Positions 62,824 through 64,000 of a DNA stretch of 64,000 nucleotides are shown piece after piece. Numbering within the stretch: position 1 is the first letter of the stretch; each line of letters begins with the position of its first letter. The DNA is from Salvator merianae (lineage: Eukaryota > Chordata > Lepidosauria > Squamata > Teiidae), in the NCBI GenBank assembly GCA_003586115.2, contig QVOM02000042.1:40142204-40206203 (forward strand), written 5' to 3'. The position numbers and the translations under genes are program-made. Below the pieces are notes generated by a model. That model worked only from the letters and a program-made list of their open reading frames with translations. It was not told where the DNA came from and searched no databases.

Positions 62824-63231
62824 GGCTGTATTCACAGACAGCTTAGAAATGACTTAGGCTGTGTTCAGACATAACAAAAGGGGTGCCTTGGAAGCACCTC
62901 AGAGAAACAGAATGTGACCCTCGTGTTCCTGACCTTCTCCAATCCACCTTTTCTAGCACAGAATGTTCTGGAGAGGGGGGGAGGGGCAGACTGGGGTATG
63001 AACAATTCCATCTCTAAGCCTTACCTGAGCCACCACAGAGATGCTTTTTTTTTTTTCTAACTGTGTCTGATCACAGCTTTAGATATGGTTCGCAGGTGGG
63101 AGCATTCACACAGCAGTGTGCCCCTCCCCCTGTCATGAACAGTCTAGGCTAGAAAAAGGACAGATGAGAACATGAGGACCACATGCTACTGTCTCTAAGG
63201 CATTCTTGGGACGCTGCATGTGAATGCAGGC
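62824..63231. mobile_element. MITE of the GCTGTRTTCRCACA family, split by a second MITE
   Basis: Ends GGCTGTATTCACAGAC and (opposite strand) GCCTGCATTCACATGC. Flanks are CAA and TAA. The block CAGCTTAGAAATGACT[insert]TTAGATATGG parallels 39165-39185, and GTCTCTAAGGCAT near the right end parallels 39592. The insert is the element at 62857-63078. Confidence 0.65.
62857..63078. mobile_element. 222-bp MITE with TTA duplication, nested
   Basis: Ends GGCTGTGTTCAGACATA and (opposite strand) AGCTGTGATCAGACACAG. TTA at 62854-62856 and 63079-63081 is a perfect 3-bp duplication, as expected for PIF/Harbinger. No coding capacity. Confidence 0.8.
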
Positions 63232-63679
63232 TAATTTAGTGTTCTAATTAAGCCCCTCAGTTGGCAGAAAAAAGGGAAAATATGACAGCAGTGGCAATAG
63301 CAGCACTTCTGAATTCCCGACGAATCCTACTTCAAAGCATATTTACATTTTTAAAATCTACTGTAATTCTTTGGCCTACTGCCTATATCTTTTCAGAGAA
63401 TCAATGTGACTTGCAGTATTCAGCCTTTTTAACTTTTTAAAGGTCCCTGACTCCTGCACTGTTGATATGTTTTTGGTTTTCTCTTGATTTCTTCTCAGTG
63501 GAATCATAAGCTGTCTTTTTGAACAGACTAGCTTTCTGTTTTCCAATTGATCATCGGATCCTTTAATTCTGTTATTGAAATCTGCCCAACCCTATCATCA
63601 CCATCATCTTTATTGTTGTTTTCGTGTGAGTTAATCATTTAATTCCAGAGCATCCCAAAAAATGGTTTTCTCAGCTTAA

Positions 63680-63880
63680 ACATTGTTTTGTTGTGGTGGT
63701 GGTGGTGGTTATTGTTGTTGTGTGGTACAGTCAAATCTATCCTGGGGACAGATTCTTGACAGATGCATAATCAATTTGCCAGATCTTTTCTGGGGGGAAA
63801 TGTTGGGGGTCAAGCCTGCAGCCCCTACTTTCTGGGCAGTTTTTTTTACCATTGAACTATGACCATTCCCTTAATTTAAA
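63680..63880 (-). mobile_element. tRNA-derived SINE, copy 4, with (CCA)/(CAA) tail
   Basis: Read on the - strand: head GTCATAGTTCAATGGTAAAA (A box), B-box region GGCTTGACCCCCAACA, then a diverged body, and a tail CACACAACAACAATAACC followed by a CCA run (+ strand GGTGGTGGT at 63696-63709). The head is recognisable but less conserved than in the other copies. Confidence 0.6.
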
Positions 63881-64000
63881 CAGAGAGGTCGTGTTCCGAC
63901 ACGGCATTTAATCAGTTTACAGGTTGTCTTCAGTTCCCGCTGGCCTGACATAATCTTGCCTTTCCATAGTTTTTCTGGACTAAATTGGTAAAATCCAGAC

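Overview
The window is a stretch of vertebrate nuclear DNA, most likely from a squamate reptile (lizard or snake). The evidence is the mix of repeats: CR1 copies whose 3' ends carry either the ATTCTRTG-type or the TTCTTATGTTCTTA-type tail, many L2-clade LINE pieces, an L1, tRNA-derived SINEs with RTE/BovB-like (CAA)n tails, a Tc1 element, and many hAT-like and PIF/Harbinger-like MITEs. I cannot name the species, and squamate over other reptile rests on repeat recall, not a search.

Only one host coding segment is visible: a 185-bp exon at 17159-17343 on the + strand with canonical AG and GT splice signals. It encodes the P-loop and the first helix of the helical domain of a Gq-class G-protein alpha subunit. 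GNAQ exon 2 fits best; the neighbouring paralogue GNA14 is the alternative. Positions 1-17158 are then the end of the large intron 1, and 17344-64000 the start of intron 2. No promoter, tRNA gene, rRNA, CRISPR or other host gene was recognised.

Layout. 1-4140: AT-rich intron with nothing recognised. 4141-10626: three copies of a foldback MITE with 3-bp target duplications, an L2 tail and a SINE. 11491-13021: a complete but broken Tc1 element. 13822-14490: a CR1 fragment split by a palindromic CpG-rich hAT-like MITE with a perfect 8-bp target duplication. 15199-15873: a 675-bp MITE. 17159-17343: the exon. 18540-18800: GT-rich, potentially Z-forming DNA. 21399-21624: CR1. 25503-27245: a CR1 with a 467-codon reverse transcriptase ORF. 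27735-28860: SINE and L2. 29105-31560: an internally deleted L1 with a nested insertion. 33562-43690: CR1, L2, hAT-like and MITE pieces in nests, including a CR1 inserted into an L2 with a perfect 13-bp target duplication. 44480-53975: BovB-like tails, two members of a GC-rich MITE family carrying 21-bp minisatellites, and L2. 57298-63875: CR1, SINEs, an L2 pair in opposite orientation, and an almost identical inverted 317-bp copy of the L2 junction flanked by a 15-bp direct repeat.

The most interesting material is transposon architecture: the inverted duplicate of an L2/L2 junction (61151-61467 and 62424-62739), the minisatellite-bearing MITE family (46123-46700 and 51715-52319), and several nests whose target duplications give insertion order. 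The window holds no visible multi-gene system.
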